DNA of 64,000 nt from JBNAGF01 sp049801055 (GTDB lineage Bacteria > Pseudomonadota > Alphaproteobacteria > Rhodobacterales > Rhodobacteraceae): positions 62,001 through 126,000 of the forward strand of contig NZ_JBNAGF010000014.1 in NCBI RefSeq assembly GCF_049801055.1, read 5' to 3'. The position numbers were made by a program, and so were the translations under genes. The notes beneath the pieces are model-generated. The model saw only the letters and a list, made by a program, of their open reading frames with translations. It did no database searches and was not told where the DNA came from. Below are positions 51,420 to 59,676 of the stretch, in pieces (within the stretch, counting starts at the first letter, position 1; each line of letters opens with the position of its first letter).

Positions 51420-52337
51420 TTATTTGCCGAGCGTGGCGCCGGGTTCCAGCCCAACGGACGCTGCCCATTCCGAAGCAGAGATCTTTCCTTCTCCGGCCGG
51501 ACGTACTCTTTTAATGAGGATGCGACCGCCGACACATTGGACGGACACGCCTTCATCGGTGATTTCCCGGACGCGGCCCGAGATCCCATCGCCCGGAACC
51601 GGGACGCAATCGAAAACGCCGACTTCAACGCCGTCGAGAGTTGTCCATGCTCCTGGAGCAGGGTTTGTGCCGCGGATCAGGTTGTAAACCTGGCCAACAG
51701 GCCGATGCCATTCGATCCGGGCGTGGTTCTTGTTGCAGCGCCGTTCGTACGTCGCCTGGCTTTCGTCCGGTACAATCCTTGGCGGATTCCCGTTGCGGAA
51801 AAGGTCACAGACTGTCAGCACGCTATCGACCGCATGCGGGTAGATCTTCTTGAAGTAGAGATCGATCACAGTGTCGTTTGGACCGATCTCGCATTCCCAC
51901 TGCAAAAGGCTGTCACCTTCATCGAGGCCATCCGACGGATAGAACCAAGAATACCCTGATTTAGTGGATCCCATGATGATTGGCCAATTCACTGCCGACG
52001 GCCCCCGATGCAAGGGCAGCAGAGACGGATGGAAGCAGATGGATCCATGGGTTGGTGTATCCCGTGCAGCTTCCGGCACGAAGACATTAACGAACGCCAT
52101 GACCATCAGATCGGCATTGAAACTTGCCAGTTGATCCAATGCTGCCTGGTCATCAAAATTTGCGGGTTGATGAACCGGCAACCCTTTCTCCAGAGCAAAA
52201 TCCTTGATCGGGTCGACCGGCTTTCCCTCTTTGTCGGGCTCACAATACACGGCCACCACTTCATCGGTTCCGGTATCCAGGAGCTTTTCAAGCACATCTT
52301 TCCCGAAGGCTTGCTGCCCCATCACGATTAGTCGCAT
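51420..52337 (-). CDS. Formyltransferase resembling the 10-formyl-THF hydrolase domain of ALDH1L1
   Basis: The 305-residue protein has a Formyl_trans_N domain (about residues 1-185) with SICFHPSLLPLHRG, AVNWPIIMG and GLDEGDSLLQWECEI, and a C-terminal domain with HARIEWHRPVGQVYNLIRGT and PAPGAWT. The likely catalytic His103 and Asp139 are present; the Asn of GART/FMT is replaced by Cys101, as it is by Ile in ALDH1L1, whose hydrolase domain this resembles much more than Fmt. No aldehyde dehydrogenase domain follows. It lies between frc and fhs. It may hydrolyse 10-formyl-THF or exchange formyl between CoA and THF. GGGAGG precedes the start. Confidence 0.75.
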   Translation of the reverse strand: MRLIVMGQQAFGKDVLEKLLDTGTDEVVAVYCEPDKEGKPVDPIKDFALEKGLPVHQPANFDDQAALDQLASFNADLMVMAFVNVFVPEAARDTPTHGSICFHPSLLPLHRGPSAVNWPIIMGSTKSGYSWFYPSDGLDEGDSLLQWECEIGPNDTVIDLYFKKIYPHAVDSVLTVCDLFRNGNPPRIVPDESQATYERRCNKNHARIEWHRPVGQVYNLIRGTNPAPGAWTTLDGVEVGVFDCVPVPGDGISGRVREITDEGVSVQCVGGRILIKRVRPAGEGKISASEWAASVGLEPGATLGK

Positions 52338-52394
52338 TTTTTCCTCCCATTGATCGGAGGCCGCTTCTTCGCGGCATCTCCGTCAAGATTTGGT

Positions 52395-53669
52395 TTATTC
52401 GGCAGCTTCTTTGTTCACCTGCCCGACCGCGCCAGAGTCGATGACACGGGCCAGATCCTCGCCGTCATAACCGAGAACCTGCTGCAGGATTTCCGTCGTA
52501 TGCTCGCCCAGCAACGGGGAGCGTGTGACTTCGACCGGGCTTTCCGAAAGCTTGATCGGGCAACCAACCGAGGTGTAACGGCCGCGTTCGGGGTGATCGA
52601 CGTCGACAATGGTTCCGGTGGCGCGCAGGCCATCATCTTCCATGATTTCCTTGGTCGAAAGGATCGGGCCAACAGGAATGTCCAACGGATTGCAGATATC
52701 CATGACTTCGAACTTGGTCTTGGTCATCGTCCACTGTTCGATGCGCTCAAAAATCGCATCAAGCTTATTCAGACGTTCCGGCGGTGTCTTGTAGCCTTCC
52801 TTGTCCTTCCAACCCGGCTCACCGATCACATCGCATACTTTGTCCCAGACGGCTGCCTGAGTAATGAAATACGTGTATGCGTTGGGGTCAGTTTCCCAGC
52901 CCTTGCACTTGAGAATGCGACCGGGCTGACCGCCACCGGAGTCGTTGCCAGCGCGCGGTGTTGCGTCTCCGAATTCGATGCCGGCGCCATACTGCGAGTA
53001 CTCCTTGAGCGGACCGGCCGCGAGACGCTGCTGGTCGCGCAGCTTCACTCGGCAAAGGTTGATCACGCCATCCTGCATCGGCGCCAAAACTTTCTGGCCC
53101 TTGCCCGTCCGGGCAGCCTGAAAGAGTGCGGTCACGATGCCCAAGGCCAGATGCAGCCCGGTTCCGCTGTCTCCGATCTGCGCACCCGTCACAATTGGAG
53201 GACCGTCAAGGAAACCCGTGGTCGAGGCCGAACCGCCAGCGCATTGCGCAACGTTTTCGTAGACCTTGCAGTCTTCGTACTTACCCGGGCCAAACCCCTT
53301 GACCGAGGCCAGGATCATCTTTGGGTTGATCTCCTGAATGCGCTCCCAGGTGAAGCCCATACGATCCAGCGCGCCGGGGGCAAAGTTCTCGACCATCACA
53401 TCGCATTCTTCGATCAACCGGGTCAGAACTTCCTTGCCGGTCTCGTGCTTTGAATTCAACTCGATCGACCGCTTATTGTGGTTCAGCATCGTGAAGTAGA
53501 GCGAATCCGCGCCGGGAACGTCTACAAGCTGCTTTCGGGTAGCGTCACCAACACCGGGACGCTCCACCTTGATTACATCTGCACCGAACCAAGCCAGTAG
53601 CTGGGTACAGGTCGGCCCCGACTGAACATGCGTGAAATCGAGGATCTTGACGCCTTCAAGAGCTTTCAT
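52395..53669 (-). CDS. frc: Formyl-CoA:oxalate CoA-transferase
   Basis: Frc moves CoA from formyl-CoA to oxalate, giving oxalyl-CoA and formate. The 424-residue class III CoA-transferase has catalytic Asp at about D167 (VTGAQIGDSGTGLHLA), the flexible glycine loop GGGQPG near residue 250, and VENFAPGALDRMGFTW. Family length fits Frc (about 425). It lies 15 bases past oxc on the same strand. Related CoA-transferases share the fold, but linkage to oxc supports oxalate. Confidence 0.92.
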   Translation of the reverse strand: MKALEGVKILDFTHVQSGPTCTQLLAWFGADVIKVERPGVGDATRKQLVDVPGADSLYFTMLNHNKRSIELNSKHETGKEVLTRLIEECDVMVENFAPGALDRMGFTWERIQEINPKMILASVKGFGPGKYEDCKVYENVAQCAGGSASTTGFLDGPPIVTGAQIGDSGTGLHLALGIVTALFQAARTGKGQKVLAPMQDGVINLCRVKLRDQQRLAAGPLKEYSQYGAGIEFGDATPRAGNDSGGGQPGRILKCKGWETDPNAYTYFITQAAVWDKVCDVIGEPGWKDKEGYKTPPERLNKLDAIFERIEQWTMTKTKFEVMDICNPLDIPVGPILSTKEIMEDDGLRATGTIVDVDHPERGRYTSVGCPIKLSESPVEVTRSPLLGEHTTEILQQVLGYDGEDLARVIDSGAVGQVNKEAAE

Positions 53670-53684
53670 CTTACCTCTCCCAGA

Positions 53685-55460
53685 TTACTTGATTTTCTTG
53701 GCCTGCGGGTAGCGCTCTTGCGCCACAACCGAAGACGGGTTCAGGTTGCCGATATTGCCGCTTTCCTTGCCCGCTGCCGGGTCGATCACGGCGTTGATCA
53801 AAGTGGGTTTTCGGCTTGCAAATGCGGCGTCGACCGCCTGCTTGAGCTCGTCGGGCGAAGTGACGTGCACCCCGACACCACCAAAGGCCTGCATCATCAT
53901 GTCGTAGCGGGAATCTTCGACAAACACGGTCGTTGCAGGATCCTCGCCGCCGGACCAGTTCTCACCGTCACCCCGGTAGATGCCGTTGTTGTTCATGATC
54001 ACGATGCAGACCGGCAGGTTGTAGCGGCAGACCGTTTCGATCTCCATCCCACAGAAACCAAAAGCACTGTCGCCCTCGATCGCGAGAACCTGATTGCCGG
54101 TTTCAACGGCGGCAGCCACAGCGCTGCCCATGCCGATGCCCATGATCCCCCAAGTTCCGACGTCGAGACGCTTGCGCGGCTTGTGAATGTCGACGATCGA
54201 ACGCGCTTGGTCGAGGGCATTTGCCCCTTCGTTGACAACGATCGTATCGGGGTTTTCGGCAATCGCCCGCTTCAGCGCGCCAAGTGCGCCCTGATAATTC
54301 ATCGGAACATTGTTGTTCTGCAGTCGAGGCGCCATTTTTGCGATGTTGCCCTCGACCTTGTCGCGAACAGCACCGGTCCATTCTTCGCTGGGCTTCTGCC
54401 AATTGTCGCCAATCGCGTCGAGCAACGCTGTGGCACAGCTTTCGATATCCCCGATCAGCGGCGCCGAGATCTTCTGGTTCGAGTCCATCTCGCTGGGCTC
54501 AATGTCGATCTGAACGAACTTCTTCGCGCCCTTCTCTCCCCAGGATTTGCCCTGACCGTGACTCAGAAGCCAGTTGAGGCGAGCACCGATAAGGAAGACA
54601 CAGTCGGAGTCTTTTAGGACCAGCGAGCGAGCCGCCGAAGAACACTGCGGATGGGTATCCGGCAGTAGACCTTTGGCCATTGACATAGGCAGATATGGGA
54701 AACCAAGAGTTTCAACCAGCTGGCGCACCTTGTCGTCACACTGGGCATAAGCAGCGCCCTTTCCGAGGATGATCAGTGGCTTCTTGGCCGACTTGAGCAC
54801 CTCGACCGCGCGCGACACTGCGTCAGGACCGGGAACCGATGCCGGCGAAGGGTCCACCACTTCAATAAGGGATTTCTGCCCTTCAGCGGCATCCATGACC
54901 TGGCCAAGCAAAGCGCCTGGAACGTCCAGATACACACCACCGGGACGGCCAGTCAGAGCAGCACGGATTGCACGGGCAACACCCAGTCCGATGTCCTCGG
55001 CATGAAGGATCCGATAGGCCGCCTTGCAATGCGGACGCGCGATGGCCAGCTGGTCCATCTCTTCGTAGTCGCCCCTCTGGAGGTCTACGATCTCGCGTTC
55101 GGACGAACCGGATATCAGGATCATCGGCCAGCAGTTGGTTGTCGCGTGCGCCAAAGCGGTAAGACCATTGAGGAAGCCCGGCGCAGACACAGTCATACAA
55201 ACACCCGGTTTCTTCGTCAGGAAACCCGCTGCCGCAGCAGCGTAGCCTGCGTGCTGTTCGTGACGGAACGAAAGAACCCGCATACCTTGTGCCTGAGCGT
55301 AGCGGCCGAGGTCAGTAATCGGAATTCCAGGCACATTGTAGATCGTCTCGATCCCATTCAGCCTGAGCGCATCAATCAGCAGATGAAAGCCATCCGTTTG
55401 GCTCCCAGGAGCAACGCTCGCCTTTTCGTTTGACGATGTTGTTGCAGTGGCTACAGCCAT
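53685..55460 (-). CDS. oxc: Oxalyl-CoA decarboxylase
   Basis: Oxc decarboxylates oxalyl-CoA to formyl-CoA with thiamine diphosphate. The 591-residue protein begins with a short disordered extension, then GFHLLIDALRLNGIETIYNV and the catalytic glutamate E68 in FRHEQHAGYAAAA. The ThDP/Mg site spans EGDSAFGFCGMEIETVC to IVIMNNNGIYRG. GGAAGG precedes the start. It is followed by frc in the classical oxalate pair and preceded by gntR 59 bases upstream. Confidence 0.95.
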   Translation of the reverse strand: MAVATATTSSNEKASVAPGSQTDGFHLLIDALRLNGIETIYNVPGIPITDLGRYAQAQGMRVLSFRHEQHAGYAAAAAGFLTKKPGVCMTVSAPGFLNGLTALAHATTNCWPMILISGSSEREIVDLQRGDYEEMDQLAIARPHCKAAYRILHAEDIGLGVARAIRAALTGRPGGVYLDVPGALLGQVMDAAEGQKSLIEVVDPSPASVPGPDAVSRAVEVLKSAKKPLIILGKGAAYAQCDDKVRQLVETLGFPYLPMSMAKGLLPDTHPQCSSAARSLVLKDSDCVFLIGARLNWLLSHGQGKSWGEKGAKKFVQIDIEPSEMDSNQKISAPLIGDIESCATALLDAIGDNWQKPSEEWTGAVRDKVEGNIAKMAPRLQNNNVPMNYQGALGALKRAIAENPDTIVVNEGANALDQARSIVDIHKPRKRLDVGTWGIMGIGMGSAVAAAVETGNQVLAIEGDSAFGFCGMEIETVCRYNLPVCIVIMNNNGIYRGDGENWSGGEDPATTVFVEDSRYDMMMQAFGGVGVHVTSPDELKQAVDAAFASRKPTLINAVIDPAAGKESGNIGNLNPSSVVAQERYPQAKKIK

Positions 55461-55519
55461 TTCCTTCCTCCAATTTAAATTGCGCCGGCGTGAAGTTGCC
55501 CTTTCGGAAACTTGTTCGG

Positions 55520-56212
55520 CTATGCTTGGTTGCTGGTTAGTTCTAGTCGGGTCCAGGTTTTCTGAACGTGCTCGTAAAGGCGCATCGTATGCTCACGCAC
55601 ACGCAGCGCCGCATCATCAGGATCTCTGGCCTCGATGGCCTCGATAATTTCGGCATGGTCGACCACTGACCGCTTGACCCGGTCTGCCTCGCCCATTGCA
55701 CGCCACCGAACCGCCTGCATGTGCAGGAACAGGCCTTCGGCCATTGTTTTCAGCAGCGCGCACTGGGAGATTTCGAGGATCCGAAGGTGAAACCGCAGAT
55801 TGTCATCGGAATATTCGGCAATTCTGGTCGGCGACAGCTCATCATCGTACTTGGATGCTATTTTGCGCAATGACGCGATTTCAGTATCGGTCGCACGCTC
55901 TGCGGCAAGACGCGCCGCCATCGATTCCAGTGCAGCCCACGCAATGATCATTTCCAGAACTTCCGAGAGACTCTTGCGCTGAACGTAGACGCCCTTGCGT
56001 GGAACAACTGTAACCAGCCCATCTGCTTCGAGGCGGGCGATAGCATCACGCAAAGGAGTGCGTGAAATGTTCAGCTGTTCGGCCAGTGAACGCTCGTCCA
56101 ATCGGAGATCCGCATCTGCACTATAGATGTCCATCTCGGTAATCGCTTCCCGAAGCCGTTCGTAGACGTGATCCTTCAGCGTGAAGTTCGTCGCAATCGG
56201 TCGCAGTTTCAT
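55520..56212 (-). CDS. GntR/FadR-type (FCD) regulator of the oxalate genes
   Basis: The 230-residue protein has an N-terminal GntR winged helix (DERSLAEQLNISRTPLRDAIARLEADGLVT; wing VVPRKGVYVQ) and a C-terminal FCD ligand domain with candidate metal histidines (FHLRILEISQ, VVDHAEIIEAI). ATG 56212 is chosen since GGAG at 56220-56223 is correctly spaced for it. It is the first gene of the oxc operon and divergent from a hydrolase and sucCD. Two palindromes in the divergent gap are likely its sites; ligand is perhaps oxalate, oxalyl-CoA or another carboxylate. Confidence 0.88.
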   Translation of the reverse strand: MKLRPIATNFTLKDHVYERLREAITEMDIYSADADLRLDERSLAEQLNISRTPLRDAIARLEADGLVTVVPRKGVYVQRKSLSEVLEMIIAWAALESMAARLAAERATDTEIASLRKIASKYDDELSPTRIAEYSDDNLRFHLRILEISQCALLKTMAEGLFLHMQAVRWRAMGEADRVKRSVVDHAEIIEAIEARDPDDAALRVREHTMRLYEHVQKTWTRLELTSNQA

Positions 56213-56260
56213 TCGCATCTCCAACATGCCAGCGATCAGCGGCGACTCTGCTGATTTATG

Positions 56261-56270
56261 TGGTATACCA
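56261..56270. promoter_or_regulatory. GntR-type operator 1
   Basis: TGGTATACCA is a perfect 10-base palindrome 49 bases before the gntR start. FCD-type GntR regulators commonly bind TNGTATACNA-like sites, so autoregulation and control of oxc-frc is likely. Confidence 0.65.
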
Positions 56271-56617
56271 TAGACCAGCAATTTTTGCCGGGCAATTGAT
56301 TTTTGTAACTTTCGTCGCCGCAAACGCAAAATACGCGTACTTTGCCCCTGCTAAGAACATAGTTTAGCAACAATAGTTTTTTTGGACGCCAAATTTTCCC
56401 AGCCAATCACCCCTCGGCCCCATTTCAACACTATCACCTTGTTTTTTATTTATTTTTTCATGCTGTCATCTCGATGGCTGCGAGGGAACAACCTGGGACC
56501 TAGTCGGATTTTTCCGCATCGCAGCACGAATCAGTCGAATTGATTTTCCAGCAACCTCACAGATTCTCTGCCATCTGGAACACCAGGAAATTTCCAACTT
56601 GCGGGAAATATTTCTCC

Positions 56618-56636
56618 GTGGTATTTGGCATACCAC
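56618..56636. promoter_or_regulatory. GntR-type operator 2
   Basis: GTGGTAT (56618-56624) and ATACCAC (56630-56636) form a perfect inverted repeat, and TGGCATACCA at 56626-56635 matches operator 1 at 9 of 10 bases. It lies 46 bases before the hydrolase start, linking sucCD to the same regulator. Confidence 0.62.
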
Positions 56637-56681
56637 AGATCTTGTTTTGACGGGATTTAACCAATTTCGAGGATGGCTCTC

Positions 56682-57221
56682 ATGCTTATACGCGCGAAAG
56701 ATTCCGCTTTGGTCATCATCGACATGCAGGAACGGCTAGTTCCCGCAATGCAGGCACCGGCACGCACGATTCGGAATACCAGAACCCTGCTGGCCTGCGC
56801 CGAAGAGCTTGATGTTCCCGTGATCATGACAGAGCAGTATCCTGCGGGATTGGGCATGACAGTACCAGAACTCACCCCGTCACAGGACACCGCGATTCTA
56901 AGCAAGATGCATTTTTCGTGCATGGAGGATCCGGAGTTCGCAACCCACTTCAGAGGCTTTGGCCGGAAACAGGCCGTTCTTGCCGGAATGGAAGCTCATA
57001 TCTGTGTCGTTCAGACGGCAGCGAGCCTGATCGAAGAAGGTTATGAGGTTTTCGTCGTGTCAGATGCAACCGCATCGCGGACGCTTGAGAGTGAACAGGC
57101 CTGCATAGCACGGCTTAACGCTTGCGGCGCGGGAATCGTAACAACCGAAATGGTGGTGTTCGAATGGCTAGGAAAGGCCGGCACGCCGGCCTTCAAGAAA
57201 ATCCTGCCTCTGATCAAATAG
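56682..57221 (+). CDS. Isochorismatase-family cysteine hydrolase
   Basis: The 179-residue protein has the family triad: D14 (VIIDMQERL), K75 (ILSKMHFSCM) and C108 (AGMEAHICVVQTA). Members hydrolyse amides, ureides or isochorismate. CGAGGA at 56667-56672 favours ATG 56682. Encoded upstream of sucCD and divergent from the oxalate regulator with a palindrome before it, it may release oxalate or a related acid from an amide (oxamate-like); this is inference. Confidence 0.82.
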   Translation: MLIRAKDSALVIIDMQERLVPAMQAPARTIRNTRTLLACAEELDVPVIMTEQYPAGLGMTVPELTPSQDTAILSKMHFSCMEDPEFATHFRGFGRKQAVLAGMEAHICVVQTAASLIEEGYEVFVVSDATASRTLESEQACIARLNACGAGIVTTEMVVFEWLGKAGTPAFKKILPLIK

Positions 57222-57291
57222 GCAGCGAACTCAGCACTTACTCAAAAACCCAAAGCGATCCGCTGATCGCATCATGCTAGGGAGGAACAGC

Positions 57292-58485
57292 GTGAACATC
57301 CATGAGTACCAGGCGAAGGCGCTTCTTCGCGACTATGGCGCACCGGTGGCATCCGGCGTGCCGATCACATCACTCGACGAAGCTGAATCCGCAATAGGCG
57401 CCCTGCCCGGACCTGTCTGGGTCGTCAAAAGCCAGATTCATGCCGGCGGACGCGGCAAGGGTAAATTCAAAGAACTTCCCGAAGACGCAAAAGGCGGCGT
57501 GCGCGTTTCCTTTTCGGCCGAAGAGGCAATGGCCAACATCAAGGAGATGTTCGGCAACACGCTTGTAACCAAACAAACCGGCCCGGCCGGCAAACAGGTA
57601 AACCGGCTCTATATTGAATCGGGAGCAGCCATTGACCGCGAGTTGTATCTCTCGCTTCTGGTCAACCGCGAAACGGGGATGACGTCATTCGTTGCGTCGA
57701 CCGAAGGCGGGATGGATATCGAAACAGTCGCTGAAGAGACCCCCGAGTTGATCCACACTGTGGATATCGTACCGTCCGCTGGTTGCACCGACGCAGATGC
57801 AACAAAGCTGGCGGACGCGCTGAAGCTTTCGGGCTCTGCAAAGGAACAGGCCGTCGATCTGTTCAAGAACCTTTACAAAGCATTCGTTGAAAAGGACATG
57901 AGCCTGCTGGAGATCAACCCGCTGATCGTCACTGAATCGAACGACATGCAGGTGCTTGATGCCAAGGTCTCCTTCGACAACAATGCCCTGTTCCGCCATC
58001 CGGACGTGCAGGAACTGCGCGATCTGACCGAAGAGGACGAAAAGGAAATCCAGGCGTCCAAGTTCGACCTGTCCTATATCGCCCTCGATGGCGAGATCGG
58101 ATGCATGGTCAATGGCGCGGGCCTTGCCATGGCGACCATGGACATCATCAAGCTGTATGGCGCCGAACCGGCGAACTTCCTTGACGTCGGCGGAGGGGCG
58201 ACGACCGAAAAGGTAACTGAGGCGTTCAAGATCATCACCGCCGATGACAACGTCAAAGGCATTCTGGTCAACATCTTTGGTGGGATCATGCGGTGTGACG
58301 TGATCGCCGAAGGTGTCGTCGAAGCGGTCAAACAAGTGGGGCTACCGGTTCCGCTGGTCGTTCGCCTCGAAGGTACCAAAGTCGAAGACGGCAAGAAGAT
58401 CATCAACGAAAGCGGTCTGAACGTGATCGCCGCCGACGATCTGGACGATGCCGCCCAGAAAATCGTTAAAGCGGTGAAAGGATAA
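57292..58485 (+). CDS. sucC: Succinyl-CoA synthetase beta-like subunit (ATP-grasp)
   Basis: The 397-residue protein begins MNIHEYQAKALLRDYGAPVA, has the ATP-grasp text VVKSQIHAGGRGKGKF and the C-terminal FLDVGGGATTEKVTEAF and GILVNIFGGIMRCDVIA. It makes or uses succinyl-CoA with an alpha subunit and ADP/ATP. A GTG start at 57292 follows GGAGGA. It is not beside mdh/sucAB, the usual alphaproteobacterial TCA location, so is probably a paralogue serving the oxalate genes. Carboxylate specificity is uncertain; the symbol reflects family. Confidence 0.85.
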   Translation: MNIHEYQAKALLRDYGAPVASGVPITSLDEAESAIGALPGPVWVVKSQIHAGGRGKGKFKELPEDAKGGVRVSFSAEEAMANIKEMFGNTLVTKQTGPAGKQVNRLYIESGAAIDRELYLSLLVNRETGMTSFVASTEGGMDIETVAEETPELIHTVDIVPSAGCTDADATKLADALKLSGSAKEQAVDLFKNLYKAFVEKDMSLLEINPLIVTESNDMQVLDAKVSFDNNALFRHPDVQELRDLTEEDEKEIQASKFDLSYIALDGEIGCMVNGAGLAMATMDIIKLYGAEPANFLDVGGGATTEKVTEAFKIITADDNVKGILVNIFGGIMRCDVIAEGVVEAVKQVGLPVPLVVRLEGTKVEDGKKIINESGLNVIAADDLDDAAQKIVKAVKG

Positions 58486-58490
58486 AAGAC

Positions 58491-59390
58491 ATGTCGATCC
58501 TGCTGAACAAAGACACAAAGATCATTGTGCAAGGCCTGACCGGAAAGACCGGAACCTTTCACACGGAACAGGCACTTGCCTATGCAAACACCCAGATGGT
58601 CGCGGGTATTCACCCTAAAAAGGGCGGCACTAAATGGACAGCCGCATCGGGGCAGGAACTCCCCATCTATGCCACCGTTGGCGAAGCCGCAGAGGCCACA
58701 GGAGCAACGGCTTCGGTGATCTATGTGCCCCCTGCCGGAGCCGCCGCCGCGATCGAAGAAGCGGTCGACGCCGGAATCGAGCTGATCTCATGTATCACCG
58801 AAGGTGTGCCGGTTCAGGACATGGTGCGGGTTGCTGAAAAGCTGCGGAATTCGAACTCGCGCCTGGTCGGGCCGAACTCTCCCGGCATGATGACAGCTGA
58901 TGAGTGCAAGATCGGCATCATGCCCGGTTCGATATTCAAGAAAGGATCCGTCGGCGTGGTTTCGCGGTCGGGAACACTGACATATGAAGCCGTCTACCAG
59001 ACAACGGTTGCAGGTTTGGGCCAGACGTCGGCGATCGGCATCGGGGGTGACCCGGTCAAGGGCACCGAATTCATCGACGTCCTCGAGCTGTTCCTTGCAG
59101 ATGAAGATACCAAGTCGATCATTATGATCGGTGAAATTGGCGGCTCGGCCGAAGAAGATGCAGCTCAGTTTCTGGCTGACGAAGCCAAAAAAGGGCGCTC
59201 CAAACCGGTAGCTGGTTTCATTGCTGGCCGCACCGCACCTCCCGGTCGTACCATGGGCCACGCCGGTGCCGTGATCTCAGGCGGCAAAGGCGGCGCCGAA
59301 GACAAAATCGAAGCCATGCGGTCCGCCGGTATCGTCGTTTCCGACAGCCCGGCCGGATTGGGTCAGGCCATGCTCAAAGCCATCGGATGA
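58491..59390 (+). CDS. sucD: Succinyl-CoA synthetase alpha-like subunit, divergent
   Basis: The 299-residue protein begins MSILLNKDTKIIVQGLTGKT and has the phospho-histidine in GRTMGHAGAVISGG. It departs from typical SucD in AGIHPKKGGTKWTAASGQELP (residues 38-57), where GGVTPGKGG is usual, and in GPNSPGMMTADECK (S130 in place of a conserved Cys in GPNCPG). These changes near the CoA/substrate side suggest altered acid specificity, perhaps oxalate or malate. It starts 5 bases after sucC, so forms a complex with it. Confidence 0.85.
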   Translation: MSILLNKDTKIIVQGLTGKTGTFHTEQALAYANTQMVAGIHPKKGGTKWTAASGQELPIYATVGEAAEATGATASVIYVPPAGAAAAIEEAVDAGIELISCITEGVPVQDMVRVAEKLRNSNSRLVGPNSPGMMTADECKIGIMPGSIFKKGSVGVVSRSGTLTYEAVYQTTVAGLGQTSAIGIGGDPVKGTEFIDVLELFLADEDTKSIIMIGEIGGSAEEDAAQFLADEAKKGRSKPVAGFIAGRTAPPGRTMGHAGAVISGGKGGAEDKIEAMRSAGIVVSDSPAGLGQAMLKAIG

Positions 59391-59402
59391 TTTGAAACAT
59401 CA

Positions 59403-59439
59403 CCGGCCGCCTTTTGTAGCTCCCCACTTTGGCGGCCGG
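59403..59439 (+). terminator. Hairpin after sucD
   Basis: CCGGCCGCC (59403-59411) and GGCGGCCGG (59431-59439) form a perfect 9-bp stem with a 19-base loop, 12 bases past the sucD stop. No T run follows, so termination is not certain. Confidence 0.5.
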
Positions 59440-59676
59440 ACCTAGGGAACCGTTGGATGTAACGTCCTTCCTTGTCTGCACGGCACGAAATAACGGCGCC
59501 GATGCCGTCCGGCGGTTCCCGATTTTTTCCTACTGCATTTTTGACCTGCTTCGTTTCCAGAGCTTTTGACCCCAAAACGACCAGGTATCTCGTACCAGCC
59601 TCTGAGGGCTTTTGACACTCTGCGCTGTCCCTCACTCCAGAATGGTCACTGCACTGCTGACACGCTCGAATGGCGG

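Larger units (their letters stand above)
56213..56681. other. Divergent control region between gntR and the hydrolase-sucCD genes
   Basis: This 469-base gap is AT-rich compared with its surroundings (several T runs at 56380-56460) and has no supported gene. It contains GntR-type palindromes at both ends (56261-56270 and 56618-56636) and must hold promoters for both directions. Confidence 0.65.

Noticed and set aside
49699..51687. A 662-residue open frame on the plus strand opposite fhs
   Set aside because: It is fully antisense to well-conserved fhs and part of the formyltransferase gene, has no ribosome site or family motif, and such frames are common in GC-rich DNA.
51420..52337. Methionyl-tRNA formyltransferase (Fmt) as identity
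   Set aside because: The catalytic region reads ICFHPSLLPLHRG with AVNW, matching the ALDH1L1 hydrolase domain better than the NVHASLLP-type Fmt motif, and the neighbours (oxc, frc, fhs) do not include def.
53628..54617. A 329-residue frame antisense to oxc
   Set aside because: It is contained in oxc on the opposite strand, which shows complete ThDP-enzyme motifs; this frame has none.
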